Shown: positions 1 to 7,910, counted from the stretch's first letter. The stretch is 64,000 nt of DNA from Calothrix sp. NIES-4101 (GCA_004296455.1 AP018280.1:4402001-4466000), one strand, 5' to 3'. Program-made: numbers and translations. The notes: a model not told the origin generated them from the sequence alone.

Positions 1-105
1 GCCGGACAAACTGCAAATGCCGAAGTGATTATTCGTCAGCGTCGGATAATTGACTTTGTTTTGGATCCATTTAAAAAACTGCAAAAAGGCGGTTTAGAAA
101 TGTAG
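1..105 (+). CDS. HlyD-family export adaptor, C-terminal end (partial)
   Basis: Frame 1 is open from the window edge to a TAG at 103-105 and gives 34 residues ending in KKLQKGGLEM. The pattern of a short beta strand (AEVIIRQRRIIDFVLDP) followed by a basic amphipathic end is what I know from the C-terminus of HlyD-type membrane-fusion adaptors of cyanobacterial peptide exporters. It lies upstream of a PpiC-like isomerase and several Gly-Gly leader proteins, so a role in carrying those peptides through the envelope is likely. Only the tail is visible, so the family call rests on a short match and on context. Confidence 0.6.
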   Translation, partial: AGQTANAEVIIRQRRIIDFVLDPFKKLQKGGLEM

Positions 106-171
106 CCTGCGTTATGGAGAGAGGTTCTTTATATTCCAATTCTCATCTACCCAATCCACAGGAGCAAGATA

Positions 172-369
172 ATGCATCCAATTGAGCTAATGAAAAAATA
201 TAGTTGGTCTTACGGCAGACTAGCCGCAGAGTTTGGAGTTTCAGAAGCTGAAGCAAGACGATGGGGATTTAGAAAAACTGCTACTAACTACCGAAATCCA
301 CCGTTAATGGCTTACAAACTAGCAGAAAAAATTGATCAGGAATTATCAACTATGTTTGCATCTGCTTAA
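172..369 (+). CDS. Small HTH-like hypothetical protein, 65 aa
   Basis: A 65-residue ORF starts at an ATG with a good AGGAG ribosome site about ten bases upstream. The segment YGRLAAEFGVSEAEARRWGF (residues 14-33) looks like a helix-turn-helix: helix, glycine turn, second helix ending in an aromatic. The C-terminal half is helical and charged. There is no signal peptide or membrane span. It sits 66 bp after the HlyD fragment, in the same direction, and could belong to the export operon, but a stem-loop follows it. DNA binding is inferred from the HTH look only; I do not recognise a named family. Confidence 0.55.
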   Translation: MHPIELMKKYSWSYGRLAAEFGVSEAEARRWGFRKTATNYRNPPLMAYKLAEKIDQELSTMFASA

Positions 370-389
370 CATTATTGAAATACTTAAAA

Positions 390-412
390 CCCGGCTTCTT
401 GAAGAAGTCGGG
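390..412. repeat. Palindromic hairpin repeat
   Basis: CCCGGCTTCTT and AAGAAGTCGGG form 11-base arms with one G-T pair around a single central base. It stands 20 bp after the small HTH-like gene and lacks a T-run, so it is more likely one of the dispersed palindromes of Nostocales genomes than a strong terminator. Confidence 0.6.
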
Positions 413-630
413 GAGATTTCAGAAAAAATTAGGAAAAAAACTAGTAAGTATGCATAAATTCATTTATTCTTCTGTTTAAAGTACAACCTCTTCATGCAGT
501 AGCCCGGTACAAATTTCCAGATATAAACTCAATCTTGCCATTTTTAATCTATCTTCTGGTAAGAATTATGGATAATTTTATCTATTCTACATAAGTAGCT
601 GGGTGGAATTAAAGCAAACCAGATAACGGG

Positions 631-688
631 TTTCGGCTACGCTCAACCCTCGTTCTGTAGTTGTTTTGAGCATTGAGCGTAGTTGAAA
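631..688. repeat. Inverted repeat, 15-bp arms
   Basis: TTTCGGCTACGCTCA (631-645) pairs with TGAGCGTAGTTGAAA (674-688), with two G-T pairs and a 28-base loop. It looks like a dispersed Nostocales repeat rather than a gene-specific signal. Confidence 0.6.
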
Positions 689-893
689 TGAGCCCAGTCT
701 AAATGCATCTTACAAATAATTCCGCCTTTCTACTTAGCACCATTGTTACTACCAAAGTGACCTAGACCCCACTTGCAAATAGAGTTTTAATTAGAAACGA
801 TAAGCCAAGAATATTCTTATTAATTTGTTGCACGTCTCCACATCAATTTTGTCTCAAGTATTTAAGCGAAATTACTATTAGAGAGTTAAGATT

Positions 894-1676
894 ATGCCCG
901 AACATCTGAATATTTCGATTTCAGATATCATTCACAGGCTCAAACTATCTTGCCAAATTCCCGATGTTGTCAGAGCCATAACATCTCAAAAAATTATTAC
1001 CGAAGCAGCCCAGGAAGCTGGTATTGAGCTAACAGAAGCTGAATTACAGGCAGAAGGAGATAAACTTCGCTTAGAGAAAAAACTTGTTACAGCTAAAGAG
1101 ACTTGGGCTTGGTTAGACAAACACCATTTATCTGTAATGGATTTTGAAGAATTAGTCTATAACAGTCTCATTTCTAAGAAGTTAGCGAATTATCTCTTTT
1201 CGTCTCAAGTTGAAAAGTTCTTCTATGACAACCGTATAGATTATGATGCTGCTGTCACTTATGAAGTCATTTTCGAGAATAGAGATTTAGCATTAGAACT
1301 TTTTTATGCTCTGGAAGAGGGGGAAATTACCTTTCCGGAAATTGCTCGTCTATATATCCAAGAGCCAGAACTTCGTCGTACCTATGGATATCAAGGGTTA
1401 CGACACCGGAAAGATTTTCGCCCAGAAATTGCTGCGGCTATATTCGCTAGTTCTCCACCCGAAATTCTCAAGCCAATTACTACACCAAAGGGGGTGTATT
1501 TAGTTTGGGTAGAAGAAATTATTCAACCCGAACTAGATGATAATTTACGAGAAAAAATTATTTCTGAATTATTTGCGAATTGGTTAAAGCAACAAGTAGA
1601 GGTAATGGGAATGAATACTCAGTTAGATTTAGATACTAATTTGCAATCACAAGAGCAACTAGTGAAGCAAGATTGA
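894..1676 (+). CDS. PpiC/SurA-like peptidylprolyl isomerase, peptide-export associated
   Basis: The 260-residue protein has a helical N-terminal half (about 1-125) resembling the SurA chaperone region. From about 125 to 212 it has a parvulin-like domain: a strand with AAVTYEVIF, then DLALELFYALEEG, then the late GVYLVWVEEI strand. There is no cleavable signal. Cyanobacterial peptide-export clusters often pair such isomerases with an HlyD adaptor and a peptidase-containing ABC transporter, and an HlyD tail lies at the window edge. I infer a role in handling the Gly-Gly precursors encoded just downstream. Catalytic activity is not certain, since parvulin active-site residues are loosely conserved in this subgroup. 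Confidence 0.75.
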   Translation: MPEHLNISISDIIHRLKLSCQIPDVVRAITSQKIITEAAQEAGIELTEAELQAEGDKLRLEKKLVTAKETWAWLDKHHLSVMDFEELVYNSLISKKLANYLFSSQVEKFFYDNRIDYDAAVTYEVIFENRDLALELFYALEEGEITFPEIARLYIQEPELRRTYGYQGLRHRKDFRPEIAAAIFASSPPEILKPITTPKGVYLVWVEEIIQPELDDNLREKIISELFANWLKQQVEVMGMNTQLDLDTNLQSQEQLVKQD

Positions 1677-1996
1677 TAGAGCTATTATTTTATTTTTAAA
1701 TTCATATTTTCATGAATAAAAACCTTAGTTAATAAATAAAAAACAATATATTTAGACTTCCACTGAGCAATCATTTACATATTATTGCTCAGTTTATTGC
1801 ATAGTTTTATCTTAGATAAGATAGACTGATTTAATCATTAAAAATATGGAAGTTTTTATGAGTAATTGTTATTGCAAAATGCCCTCAAAATTATTGACTT
1901 TTTTTCTGAATTCGTTAAAGTATAAATGTGAGCAAAAACAAATAGCTCACGAACAAATTCCCAAAGACAATTTAAGTAATTCTCAGGAGAAACCCA
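1677..1996. other. AT-rich spacer before the precursor array
   Basis: It holds only a 62-codon ORF (from 1846) that runs into the start of the next gene in another frame and looks accidental. The last bases (TCAGGAGAAACCC) give a strong AGGAG ribosome site for the precursor at 1997. Confidence 0.5.
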
Positions 1997-2314
1997 ATGA
2001 TTATTTCAGATTTAAACCTTTTGGAAACTGTTGAAGCTTCTGCTGTTATCGGTGGTGGTGGCGTTAATTTTAAGAGCAAAATCGAGTTCGACAAGAATGT
2101 AAAAATTAAACAAGACTTCAAAATCAAGAGCAAGCTCGATTCTGACGTAGATGTTGATGGTAACTATGCTGGTGCAGATGCAACTGCTGATGCATTTGGT
2201 AAAGACACCTTCTCTTACACCATCACAGGTGCTCAGGTAAACGCAGGTAAGAGTTCTGAGTCTTTCTCACAGTCTGTTGCGGCTACCGATAGTTTCTCCA
2301 TCCGCAAACGCTAA
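1997..2314 (+). CDS. Gly-Gly leader exported peptide precursor A
   Basis: This 105-residue protein opens with MIISDLNLLETVEASAVIGG, a short acidic/hydrophobic leader ending in a Gly-Gly run (residues 19-22). That form matches double-glycine leaders cut by peptidase-C39 ABC exporters. The remainder, up to SFSIRKR, is Lys/Asp/Ser rich with alternating hydrophobic residues, suggesting beta structure. It has an AGGAG site upstream. Related leaders occur in the proteins at 2471, 3179 and 4454, while the cores differ. Function of the mature part is unknown. Export is inferred from the leader and the HlyD/PpiC neighbours. No transporter or peptidase gene is visible in the window. Confidence 0.7.
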   Translation: MIISDLNLLETVEASAVIGGGGVNFKSKIEFDKNVKIKQDFKIKSKLDSDVDVDGNYAGADATADAFGKDTFSYTITGAQVNAGKSSESFSQSVAATDSFSIRKR

Positions 2315-2470
2315 TTCCTAATTTCTCTAATATCCTTGGAGTAATTTATTTGTAAAGTATCTTCACCTCGATAACTATGAGTTGAAAACTTGACAAAATC
2401 CTCCAAGATTAAAAACTTGCTGAAAGTTAAAAAAGCTTTCAGCATTTACTTAATTTCAAAAGGTTTAGTG

Positions 2471-2779
2471 ATGAGCAACTTAAAAATTTTCGATCTTAGC
2501 TTTTGTGAAATAGCTAATGCTAGCGAAATTCAAGGTGGATTGTTCTCTGAATCAGCAATTGATTTATTCGATTTCTTAAAACAATCTATTATCCCCACAT
2601 TTCAAAAAGAATCATCTGAGGAAAAAGATGACTTTGTGGATGAAACCTTCCGCGATGAAAGTGGAACTTATTACGGTCGTCGGCTGTTAAGTAAAGATGG
2701 GAGAAAAAGACTTTATTCACTGATTAGTAACAGAGATGGTGTTAGGACTGCCGTATCTTTGACAACTGTTAGTAGTTAA
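2471..2779 (+). CDS. Gly-Gly leader peptide precursor B
   Basis: The frame is open from 2390, but ATG at 2471 gives a 102-residue protein beginning MSNLKIFDLSFCEIANASEI then QGG, which aligns with the leaders of its neighbours, so I take that start. After the Gly-Gly (residues 24-25) comes LFSESAIDLFDFL, a Glu/Asp-rich middle, and a basic segment with GTYYGRRLLSKDGRKRLYSL. It contains a YYG but no other sign of being a maturase substrate. It lies between two members of the same leader family in the same orientation. No known fold is recognised. Confidence 0.6.
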   Translation: MSNLKIFDLSFCEIANASEIQGGLFSESAIDLFDFLKQSIIPTFQKESSEEKDDFVDETFRDESGTYYGRRLLSKDGRKRLYSLISNRDGVRTAVSLTTVSS

Positions 2780-2811
2780 TACCTAAATTTACAAAAATCG
2801 GTGTTAAAATT

Positions 2812-3030
2812 ATGAGTCAGCAAAAAGTTGTTGTCAAACGTATAGTCTCACCTGATGGGAAAGTGATTGCTGAATCTAAAAGTATAGTCTCAACATCTGG
2901 TAATAGTGAAGATAAGGCTATTCAAAATGTTTCTGTGAACATTTCATCGAGTAATAGCTCTAGTAGTTCTTCATCTAGTTCTAGCAGCAGTTCATCAGCA
3001 TCTAGTTCTTCTAGCAGTTATTCAGTGTAG
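2812..3030 (+). CDS. Serine-tract small protein, 72 aa
   Basis: The 72-residue product starts MSQQKVVVKRIVSPDGKV, followed by IAESKSIVSTSG, and ends in a long tract of nearly uninterrupted serines (about residues 46-69). The Ser codons are mixed (TCT, AGT, AGC, TCA), so this is a protein-level tract rather than a simple triplet expansion. It begins 33 bp after precursor B. The N-terminal 25 residues are matched by a separate 27-codon ORF at 3814-3897, so this N-terminus is a genuine recurring unit. No Gly-Gly is present. A structural or substrate role in the RiPP locus is possible but not shown. Confidence 0.6.
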   Translation: MSQQKVVVKRIVSPDGKVIAESKSIVSTSGNSEDKAIQNVSVNISSSNSSSSSSSSSSSSSSASSSSSSYSV

Positions 3031-3178
3031 AGCTTGCAATTAAAAAATATCTCAAATTTATCACGCAGCAAAAAGTGATATTGAGTTACATGAAGCTCCC
3101 GTTAATTGGGCTAAATTATTTTTTCTTATTCTCTTACTGAATTTACTTGGTGGACAAATTTTTTGTAGTGAGGAATCT

Positions 3179-3499
3179 GTGAGAAATTTCTTAATCATCT
3201 CCGACTTAAGTTATTTACAGTCCATTAATAATAGCAGTTTGCTAGTAGGTGGTGCTTATGCTGGTACTGTTACCACTACAACAACCAGTCAGGGATTTGC
3301 CACTGCTGGCGCTGGAGCAGTTGCTGTTGGTAAGACTACTTATACTTATACTAAGACTAAGGCAACAGTTAAAAATCGTGGTAGCTTTGACTATAGTAGA
3401 GCTGATGCAACAGCCTTAGCTTATGCAAGAACTGGAAACAAAATTGCCTCATCTAGGGATAGAAATACTTCAATTTCACTGTATTTGACTAATCCTTAA
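3179..3499 (+). CDS. Gly-Gly leader peptide precursor C
   Basis: A GTG start is preceded by GAGGAAT at ribosome-site distance and gives 106 residues. The leader reads MRNFLIISDLSYLQSINNSS followed by LLVGGA, the same DLSYL...GGA pattern as precursors A and D. The mature part is Thr/Ala/Gly/Tyr rich (TVTTTTTSQGFATAGAGAVA; later TYTYTKTKATVKN) with a repetitive beta-strand look. No cysteine is present. Export by the HlyD/ABC route is inferred. The function is not recognisable, and a surface or secreted peptide is the simplest reading. Confidence 0.65.
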   Translation: MRNFLIISDLSYLQSINNSSLLVGGAYAGTVTTTTTSQGFATAGAGAVAVGKTTYTYTKTKATVKNRGSFDYSRADATALAYARTGNKIASSRDRNTSISLYLTNP

Positions 3500-3813
3500 A
3501 TAGCTTTACCCAGGGTAGTAAATATCAAAACTGCGATCGCTCACTATCAATAATCCATTCCATCTCTATGAATCCAAACTTGGCAAAACCTCAACACAAA
3601 TTGAGCCTGCATAAATAAATGTGAGAAATTACAGAATAATTTCCCACCTTTATATTCCCAAAAATAATTTAGTAATTCCTGGATAACCTCTCATTTACCA
3701 TCTAAAACTATAAGACCACGAGGAAAAAGGCTACATCACTTTTACTCCCTTTACCTTTGCCCTGAATCTAACTTGCTTAATGTCTCTAATAAACAAGAAT
3801 CGGTAGGACAATT
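3500..3813. other. Spacer without recognisable gene
   Basis: A HIP1-like GCGATCGC at about 3533 and AT-rich sequence; I see no ORF or strong hairpin. Confidence 0.4.
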
Positions 3814-3897
3814 ATGGATCGTTATCGAGTTGTGGTTAAACGGATAGTTTCACCCAGAGGAATAATCATATCTGAAGCGAAAAGCATTGTCAAGTAA
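3814..3897 (+). CDS. 27-aa micro-ORF, truncated paralogue of the Ser-tract protein
   Basis: ATG at 3814 opens MDRYRVVVKRIVSPRG and ends IISEAKSIVK before TAA at 3895-3897. The positions VVVKRIVSP-G--I-SE-KSIV coincide with residues 6-26 of the protein at 2812-3030, and the ORF stops where the other continues into its serine tract. This could be a pseudogene left by loss of the tract or a micro-protein still translated. It lies 71 bp before the Nif11-type precursor. Homology is seen directly; expression is not known. Confidence 0.5.
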   Translation: MDRYRVVVKRIVSPRGIIISEAKSIVK

Positions 3898-3968
3898 TCT
3901 AGCGATGTTAAAAGTGAAATTAGTCAAAGTGTTTTCTAAATAAGTCTAAATAAGGAGTAAATAGTACC

Positions 3969-4394
3969 ATGTCTCTAGAAATTTTAGAGAAAGTCAAAGA
4001 CTTCCTCATCAAACTAGTCAAAGATGAATCTTTCCGTACTCAATTAATGAGCGAGAAAGTCGAAGAAGTAAAAAACGCTTTAGATAATGCTGGCTATAAT
4101 TTTTCTGCAGATGAATTTGAAAAAGCCACTATCAGAATATTAGAATTAAAAGAATTAGGTGAGTTTGAAGACCTCACAGAAGAAGAATTAATAGGTGCTG
4201 TCGGTGGTTTGAGGTATGCTTATCCTCCTCAAGAATATCCTAAACATCCCCGCTACCCCAGACCATTTCCAAAACCATACCCTAAACCTTTTCCCAAACC
4301 AATCAATCCACAACCTCTATATGGCATAGTGCTTGATCCACCTGTACAAGCACTGTATGGGGTAGTTGTACCAAACGACTTATCTACAAAGTAG
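3969..4394 (+). CDS. Nif11-type RiPP precursor with two LYG splice motifs
   Basis: The 141-residue protein has a helical Nif11-like leader (1-80) ending in EEELIGAVGG, the usual Gly-Gly cleavage site at 79-80. A Pro-rich segment follows (about 85-116, repeated P-K-P-F/Y units). The tail then holds two copies of a short motif: PLYGIVLDPP with L117-Y118-G119 and ALYGVVVP with L129-Y130-G131. In the Plp system of Pleurocapsa, radical SAM spliceases act on X-Y-G motifs of Nif11-type precursors, removing tyramine to leave an alpha-keto-beta-amino acid. The maturase-type gene at 4890 supports the same chemistry here. The leader and motifs are seen; the modification is inferred. Confidence 0.8.
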   Translation: MSLEILEKVKDFLIKLVKDESFRTQLMSEKVEEVKNALDNAGYNFSADEFEKATIRILELKELGEFEDLTEEELIGAVGGLRYAYPPQEYPKHPRYPRPFPKPYPKPFPKPINPQPLYGIVLDPPVQALYGVVVPNDLSTK

Positions 4395-4453
4395 TTAAAT
4401 ACTAAAGTGCTGGATGAGAATTAAAAAATCAAATAGTTGAAAAAAGATTGATT

Positions 4454-4792
4454 ATGATGAAGATTGCAGACTTGTCCTATTTAGAAAATACTCCAGGAAA
4501 CGAATTAGTTATAGGTGGTGCGAGTGGCACTATAGCGGCTCAGGCTTCAGCTGGAGGAGCTAATTCTCTGACTTTAACTGATACAGATTTAAAACTAAAA
4601 ACAAAGAAGAACGGCGGTTCTAAACTCAAGGGTACAGGATTGGCTTTAGCTATTGGTGAAAACCCTGAAGCTAATGTCTATTACAGTCTTGACGGCTTTG
4701 ATAAAGTTAAAGTCAAAACTTTTGATCAACAAGGAGCAAACTATGATTTGGAGATTGTGAGGATAAAGGCGATTGATAAGCCGAATAAATAG
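4454..4792 (+). CDS. Gly-Gly leader peptide precursor D
   Basis: The frame can start at a TTG (4448), but ATG at 4454 or 4457 gives MMKIADLSYLENTPGNELVI then GGA, matching the leader family of precursors A and C, so an ATG is preferred. The mature part is Gly/Ala/Thr rich, then Lys/Asp rich (LKLKTKKNGGSKLKG; DKVKVKTFDQQG). It lies between the Nif11 precursor and the radical SAM gene, in the same direction. It has no YG motif, so it is less likely a splicease substrate and more likely another export substrate. Function unknown. Confidence 0.65.
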   Translation: MMKIADLSYLENTPGNELVIGGASGTIAAQASAGGANSLTLTDTDLKLKTKKNGGSKLKGTGLALAIGENPEANVYYSLDGFDKVKVKTFDQQGANYDLEIVRIKAIDKPNK

Positions 4793-4809
4793 ATATCTCC
4801 GAAAAAAAA

Positions 4810-4857
4810 TGTAGAGACATGTAGTTTGCTCTCCCAGAATAATTTCCCGTCTCTACA
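4810..4857. repeat. Inverted repeat between precursor D and the maturase
   Basis: TGTAGAGAC (4810-4818) and GTCTCTACA (4849-4857) are perfectly complementary across a 30-base loop. Palindromes of this sort are dispersed in Nostocales. Placed here it could also lower read-through from the highly expressed precursors into the maturase gene, though it has no T-run. Confidence 0.5.
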
Positions 4858-4889
4858 AGAATTCTGGGTAGTGAAATAAAGAATCAGCC

Positions 4890-6155
4890 ATGTCATATAG
4901 CCGCACCAGTTATGCAGTTTGGGAAATAACCCTAAAATGCAATCTTGCCTGTAGCCACTGTGGTTCCCGCGCAGGTAATGCACGCACCAAAGAACTCTCT
5001 ACAGAGGAAGCATTGAACCTCGTTCAACAAATGGCAGAAGTTGGAATCAAAGAAGTCACCCTCATCGGGGGTGAGGCATTTCTGCGTCCAGATTGGCTAG
5101 AAATTGCCCAAGCGATTACCCAAGCGGAAATGCTGTGCGGTATGACTACTGGCGGCTACGGCATTTCCCTGGAAACTGCACAGAGGATGAAAGTCGCAGG
5201 AATTCGTACAGTCTCTGTTTCCATTGATGGGTTAGAATCAACTCACGATCGCTTACGGGGGAGAAAAGGCTCTTGGAAATATGCTTTTAAAACCATGAGT
5301 CACCTGCGGGAAGCTGGTATTGCTTTTGGTTGTAACACCCAAATTAACCGCCTCTCAGCCCCAGAGTTGCCCCATATCTATGAGTGTATTCGTGATGCTG
5401 GTGCTCGTGCTTGGCAGATTCAACTCACGGTTCCGATGGGGAATGCTGCTGATAACGCAGACATACTTTTACAACCCTATGAATTATTAGATATTTACCC
5501 AATGTTAGCCCGCGTTGCCCGTCGTGCCTATCGAGAGGGTGTGCAACTCCAGGCTGGAAATAATATTGGTTACTACGGTCCCTATGAGCGACTATTACGG
5601 GGTCGGGGGAATGAACATGAGTTCTCTTTCTGGCAAGGCTGCGGTGCTGGACTTTCTACCTTGGGAATCGAGGCTGACGGAGCCATCAAAGGTTGTCCCT
5701 CTTTACCGACAACAGCTTATACAGGCGGTAATATCAGAGACAAAAGCCTCAGGGATATAGTTGAAAATGCGGAGGAGTTACGTTTTAATTTGGGAGCAGG
5801 AACACCTGAAGGGACAAAACATCTGTGGGGTTTCTGTAAAACCTGTGAATATGCAGAACTTTGTCGTGGGGGTTGCAGTTGGACGGCTCATGTATTCTTT
5901 GACAGGCGAGGTAATAATCCTTACTGTCATCATCGTGCTCTTGTTCATGCAGAGCGAGGTGTGAGGGAGCGGGTAGTTCCGAAAGTCAGAGCGCAAGGAC
6001 TTCCCTTTGATAATGGTGAATTTGAACTTATTGAGGAGCCAATAAATACTCCTTTGCCAGAAAACGATCCATTACAGTTTAGTGCTGACAGCATCCAATG
6101 GTCAGAAAGTTGGCGGAATGAAGCTTTTGTACTAAAAGAAACGCATTCGGTTTAG
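4890..6155 (+). CDS. Radical SAM/SPASM peptide maturase (splicease-like, PlpX type)
   Basis: The 421-residue protein has the radical SAM cluster motif C17-x3-C21-x2-C24 in TLKCNLACSHCGSR, then a TIM-barrel-like body with IKEVTLIGGEAFLRPDW. Its C-terminal SPASM region is Cys-rich: FWQGCGAG, IKGCPSL, then FCKTCEYAELCRGGCSW and NPYCHH, enough to bind auxiliary Fe-S clusters. The architecture and N-terminus (YAVWEITLKCNLACSHCG) agree with Nif11-class peptide maturases that include the Plp spliceases. Its neighbour at 3969 is a Nif11 precursor with two LYG sites, so tyramine excision from that core is the likely reaction. Maturase class is firm; the exact chemistry is inferred. Confidence 0.85.
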   Translation: MSYSRTSYAVWEITLKCNLACSHCGSRAGNARTKELSTEEALNLVQQMAEVGIKEVTLIGGEAFLRPDWLEIAQAITQAEMLCGMTTGGYGISLETAQRMKVAGIRTVSVSIDGLESTHDRLRGRKGSWKYAFKTMSHLREAGIAFGCNTQINRLSAPELPHIYECIRDAGARAWQIQLTVPMGNAADNADILLQPYELLDIYPMLARVARRAYREGVQLQAGNNIGYYGPYERLLRGRGNEHEFSFWQGCGAGLSTLGIEADGAIKGCPSLPTTAYTGGNIRDKSLRDIVENAEELRFNLGAGTPEGTKHLWGFCKTCEYAELCRGGCSWTAHVFFDRRGNNPYCHHRALVHAERGVRERVVPKVRAQGLPFDNGEFELIEEPINTPLPENDPLQFSADSIQWSESWRNEAFVLKETHSV

Positions 6156-6194
6156 GATTTCAAGTATTTTTACTGATGGAAAAAGTAATAGACT

Positions 6195-6371
6195 ATGGCG
6201 GAAAATTCAGAAACGCCTCAAGTTCAAGAAGAAATGACTATCTCGGAATTCTCGCCAGATGAATTGGAGAAAACACCTCTGCTTCCTCGTTCTGCTTGGC
6301 GTAGTCAAGTAACTTATTTAAAAACACTTTTAAAAACAAAGCAAATCTTAGATAAGTCGGTAGGTAAATAA
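6195..6371 (+). CDS. 58-aa protein following the maturase, candidate accessory protein
   Basis: ATG at 6195 opens 58 codons (MAENSETPQVQEEMTISEFS at the start, ILDKSVGK at the end), 39 bp after the maturase stop and in the same direction. The protein is acidic at the N-terminus and basic, helical at the C-terminus (YLKTLLKTKQILDK). It has no leader, Cys or membrane span. In the Plp system a small protein, PlpY, is needed with the splicease. Position and size would suit that role, but I cannot establish homology. A hairpin follows immediately, consistent with the end of the operon. Confidence 0.5.
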   Translation: MAENSETPQVQEEMTISEFSPDELEKTPLLPRSAWRSQVTYLKTLLKTKQILDKSVGK

Positions 6372-6377
6372 ACAATA

Positions 6378-6406
6378 GTGGGTTACGGACTGTCGTCCTA
6401 ACCCAC
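6378..6406. repeat. Hairpin after the RiPP locus
   Basis: GTGGGTTA (6378-6385) and TAACCCAC (6399-6406) pair around 13 bases. It follows the 58-aa ORF by 6 bp. No T-run follows, so it is a weak terminator or a dispersed repeat. Confidence 0.5.
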
Positions 6407-7910
6407 CCTACAAATTGCAGATTTTGTGATGTTATTAATTATGGCTAAATAGCGGAACCCTGTGCATCCGCAACCACTTATTTTTGATTGGGTTGGTGTG
6501 GGTTCCTTAATCGAGGGATTTGCTAGCCCTGTAGATTGTGGTGTCATTTAATTTCGCGAATGTCGGGTACTTATACTGCGCCACGGTGGGACAATTTGAG
6601 ATTTCAGATTTGGATTTTGGATTTTCCAAAACATATCTAATACCAAAAGCCTGGAGTGAAGAAAGGAAATCGCGCCTGAGACTCACATTGTCCTGTTGGA
6701 ACTAACCCAAAGGTGGGTAAGTATACGGCAGGCTGTAAAACCCTTATTTCTCGGCTGGTGTGTGTCAACGCTTGAGATGCGGGTGAAAAGTTATGTGGGT
6801 TCATCAAAGCGCGATTTCTCCACAGGGGCATGGTGCTATCTCATCCCTCCACTCACTTTTACGTCCTTCGGCAATCAAATCTATTTATTAGGCTTGTTTG
6901 CTTGAGGGGCGCTTTAGTGATTGGCGATATATGTTTTATATCAGCCAGGGTTGATGAGGGCAGTCTATTCGTCTGGATAAGATTTATTGAATTTATTAAG
7001 TTTTGTACTCAAATCCTGAAACGCAGATATGGGAATAGTTAAAAGATTTGGAAAAAATTTTTTCGGGCGGGGGTACGAGTATTTCTGGGTGCAGCGACGA
7101 GTATTTATGGTGTTGGGGTTAAGTATTGTTGTACTCAGTTGGAATCCTTGATAGATAAGACTTTGAGGCGTATTTTTAAGTTTCGTAAAGGAATTTATTG
7201 TACTCGATTTAGGTTTATGTACTTAAAGTTTATATGCTTGAGCTTATCTACTGGAAATGCGATCGCCTCTAATTACTCTAATTATCTCTAATTATATATA
7301 TGATGATCTATATTTTGGAAATTACGTGAGGTTCAATACATTTAAACTGGATTGATTATGGTAGTGAAAGTCTGAACTGGCTGATGCAGTATTAATCCAA
7401 AAATTCGCGAAATCCAATTCTGTAATCAACATATCATTTATTTTTTGCAAAAAAATCCAATTTATCTTTTTTTAATCTTTCAATTGTGAATATGTATTAT
7501 TGTTGCGCTGACATAATCCTAATCAGGGTTTGCGTTAAAACTAGTATCTACATTATTGATATTAATTATTAACAAGCTCATTTTTTGTTCACTTTGAACT
7601 GAAAGCCGATTGGGATGAAAGGCTGATGAATCAGAGATTTTGCTGGTTCCACTTGCAATCTTTTCCTGGACAAGTGGCTTATTTTAGGTGAGTAGTCGAG
7701 AAAGCTCTCCCAAAATTATCCCTCTCCGAAAAGGTGGAGAGGGCGCAAGCACTGCCAGTAGTGCAAAAGTTCTATTAAAGCTGACTTCTCTGGGCAGAGG
7801 AATACACCACAGTCCATAATGATTTATCTGGGGCTACTTAAGGATAAAACAAATCGACATAGGGAATATTTAATCGTCAGCGATAAGTCAAGCCAAATAT
7901 AATCGACTGC
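6407..7910. other. 1.5-kb stretch without a convincing gene
   Basis: ORFs here stay under 71 codons and have no ribosome site or recognisable protein. Visible items are an imperfect tandem of CTCTAATTA/ATCTCTAATTA around 7266-7296, long A and T runs near 7438-7480, and a hairpin at 7720-7743 (CCCTCTCC / GGAGAGGG). It may contain remnants or a non-coding RNA, but I can support neither. Confidence 0.4.
7720..7743. repeat. Small hairpin repeat
   Basis: CCCTCTCC (7720-7727) pairs with GGAGAGGG (7736-7743) over an 8-base loop; similar pairs are dispersed in cyanobacteria. Confidence 0.45.

Larger units (their letters stand above)
370..893. other. Intergenic stretch with two palindromic repeats
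   Basis: No credible ORF. The stretch carries two hairpin repeats (390-412 and 631-688) and ends in the leader of the PpiC-like gene. Otherwise it is AT-rich and I see nothing further. Confidence 0.5.

Noticed and set aside
390-412. Strong terminator after the small HTH-like gene
   Set aside because: The hairpin has no T-run and resembles a dispersed repeat.
1846-2034. 62-codon ORF before precursor A
   Set aside because: It overlaps the strong start and ribosome site of the 1997 gene in another frame, and its sequence shows no leader or domain.
6637-7042. ORFs of 64-70 codons on both strands
   Set aside because: They overlap one another, have no ribosome site and no protein-like pattern.
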